A stretch of 5,234 nt of DNA from an uncultured Lachnospiraceae bacterium. GTDB lineage: Bacteria; Bacillota_A; Clostridia; Lachnospirales; Lachnospiraceae. The position numbers and the translations under genes were made by a program. The number at the start of each line of letters is the position of its first letter. The first letter of the stretch is position 1. Positions 5,230 through 5,234 of this stretch are shown one piece after another. The notes beneath the pieces are model-generated. The model was not told where the DNA came from. It made no database searches and saw only the letters and a program-made list of their open reading frames with translations. Location of the stretch: the NCBI GenBank assembly GCA_902780985.1, contig CACZHN010000176.1, positions 1 to 5,234 of the forward strand, read 5' to 3'.

Positions 5230-5234
5230 TGAAA
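5229..5234 (+). CDS. Possible start of a further gene at the right edge (partial)
   Basis: ATGAAA begins at the last base of the lipoprotein stop codon (TAATG), a common arrangement for coupled genes. A weak purine-rich stretch (GAGTGAAG, 5218-5225) lies upstream. Only two codons are visible, so this is a candidate only. Confidence 0.25.

Overview
This window looks like chromosomal DNA from a Gram-positive anaerobe of the class Clostridia, most likely a Lachnospiraceae-type organism. That placement is inferred from four signs: strong AGGAGG-type ribosome binding sites, a T-box leader on an aminoacyl-tRNA synthetase gene, Thr/Glu-rich (TTEA-type) linkers in secreted proteins, and small lipoproteins. 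I could run no database search.

Layout. The minus strand carries three genes, read from right to left. The first is metG (4422-2800), a methionyl-tRNA synthetase. It is preceded by a complete Met-specific T-box leader (about 4762-4479) with its own promoter (4797-4769), an ATG specifier codon, an antiterminator and an overlapping terminator. The second gene (2803-1949) overlaps the metG stop by four bases (TTGA). It encodes a membrane protein with an N-terminal DUF2809-like region and a C-terminal HEYGH metalloprotease-like region. After 79 bases, and behind its own good promoter (TTGACA-N16-TAAAAT), comes a 614-residue membrane-anchored extracytoplasmic protein of unknown function (1869-25). 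Its annotated start should be the internal ATG at 1869, not the upstream in-frame ATG at 1902, which falls inside the -10 box.

On the plus strand, divergent from metG, a short gene (4966-5229) encodes an 87-residue lipoprotein with three TTE(A/D) repeats. Its stop codon overlaps a further ATG (TAATG), so another gene may begin at the right edge.

How the genes work together. The clearest logic is the T-box. Uncharged tRNA-Met would bind the leader, stabilise the antiterminator and let RNA polymerase proceed into metG. Through the overlap, the DUF2809/HEYGH membrane protein is placed under the same control. The third minus-strand gene can be transcribed independently, although no terminator separates it from the operon. 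No mobile element, CRISPR array, tRNA or rRNA was seen. The most unusual items are the two-part membrane protein coupled to metG, the Met T-box with a variant bulge sequence, and the short metG product with four CxxC pairs.
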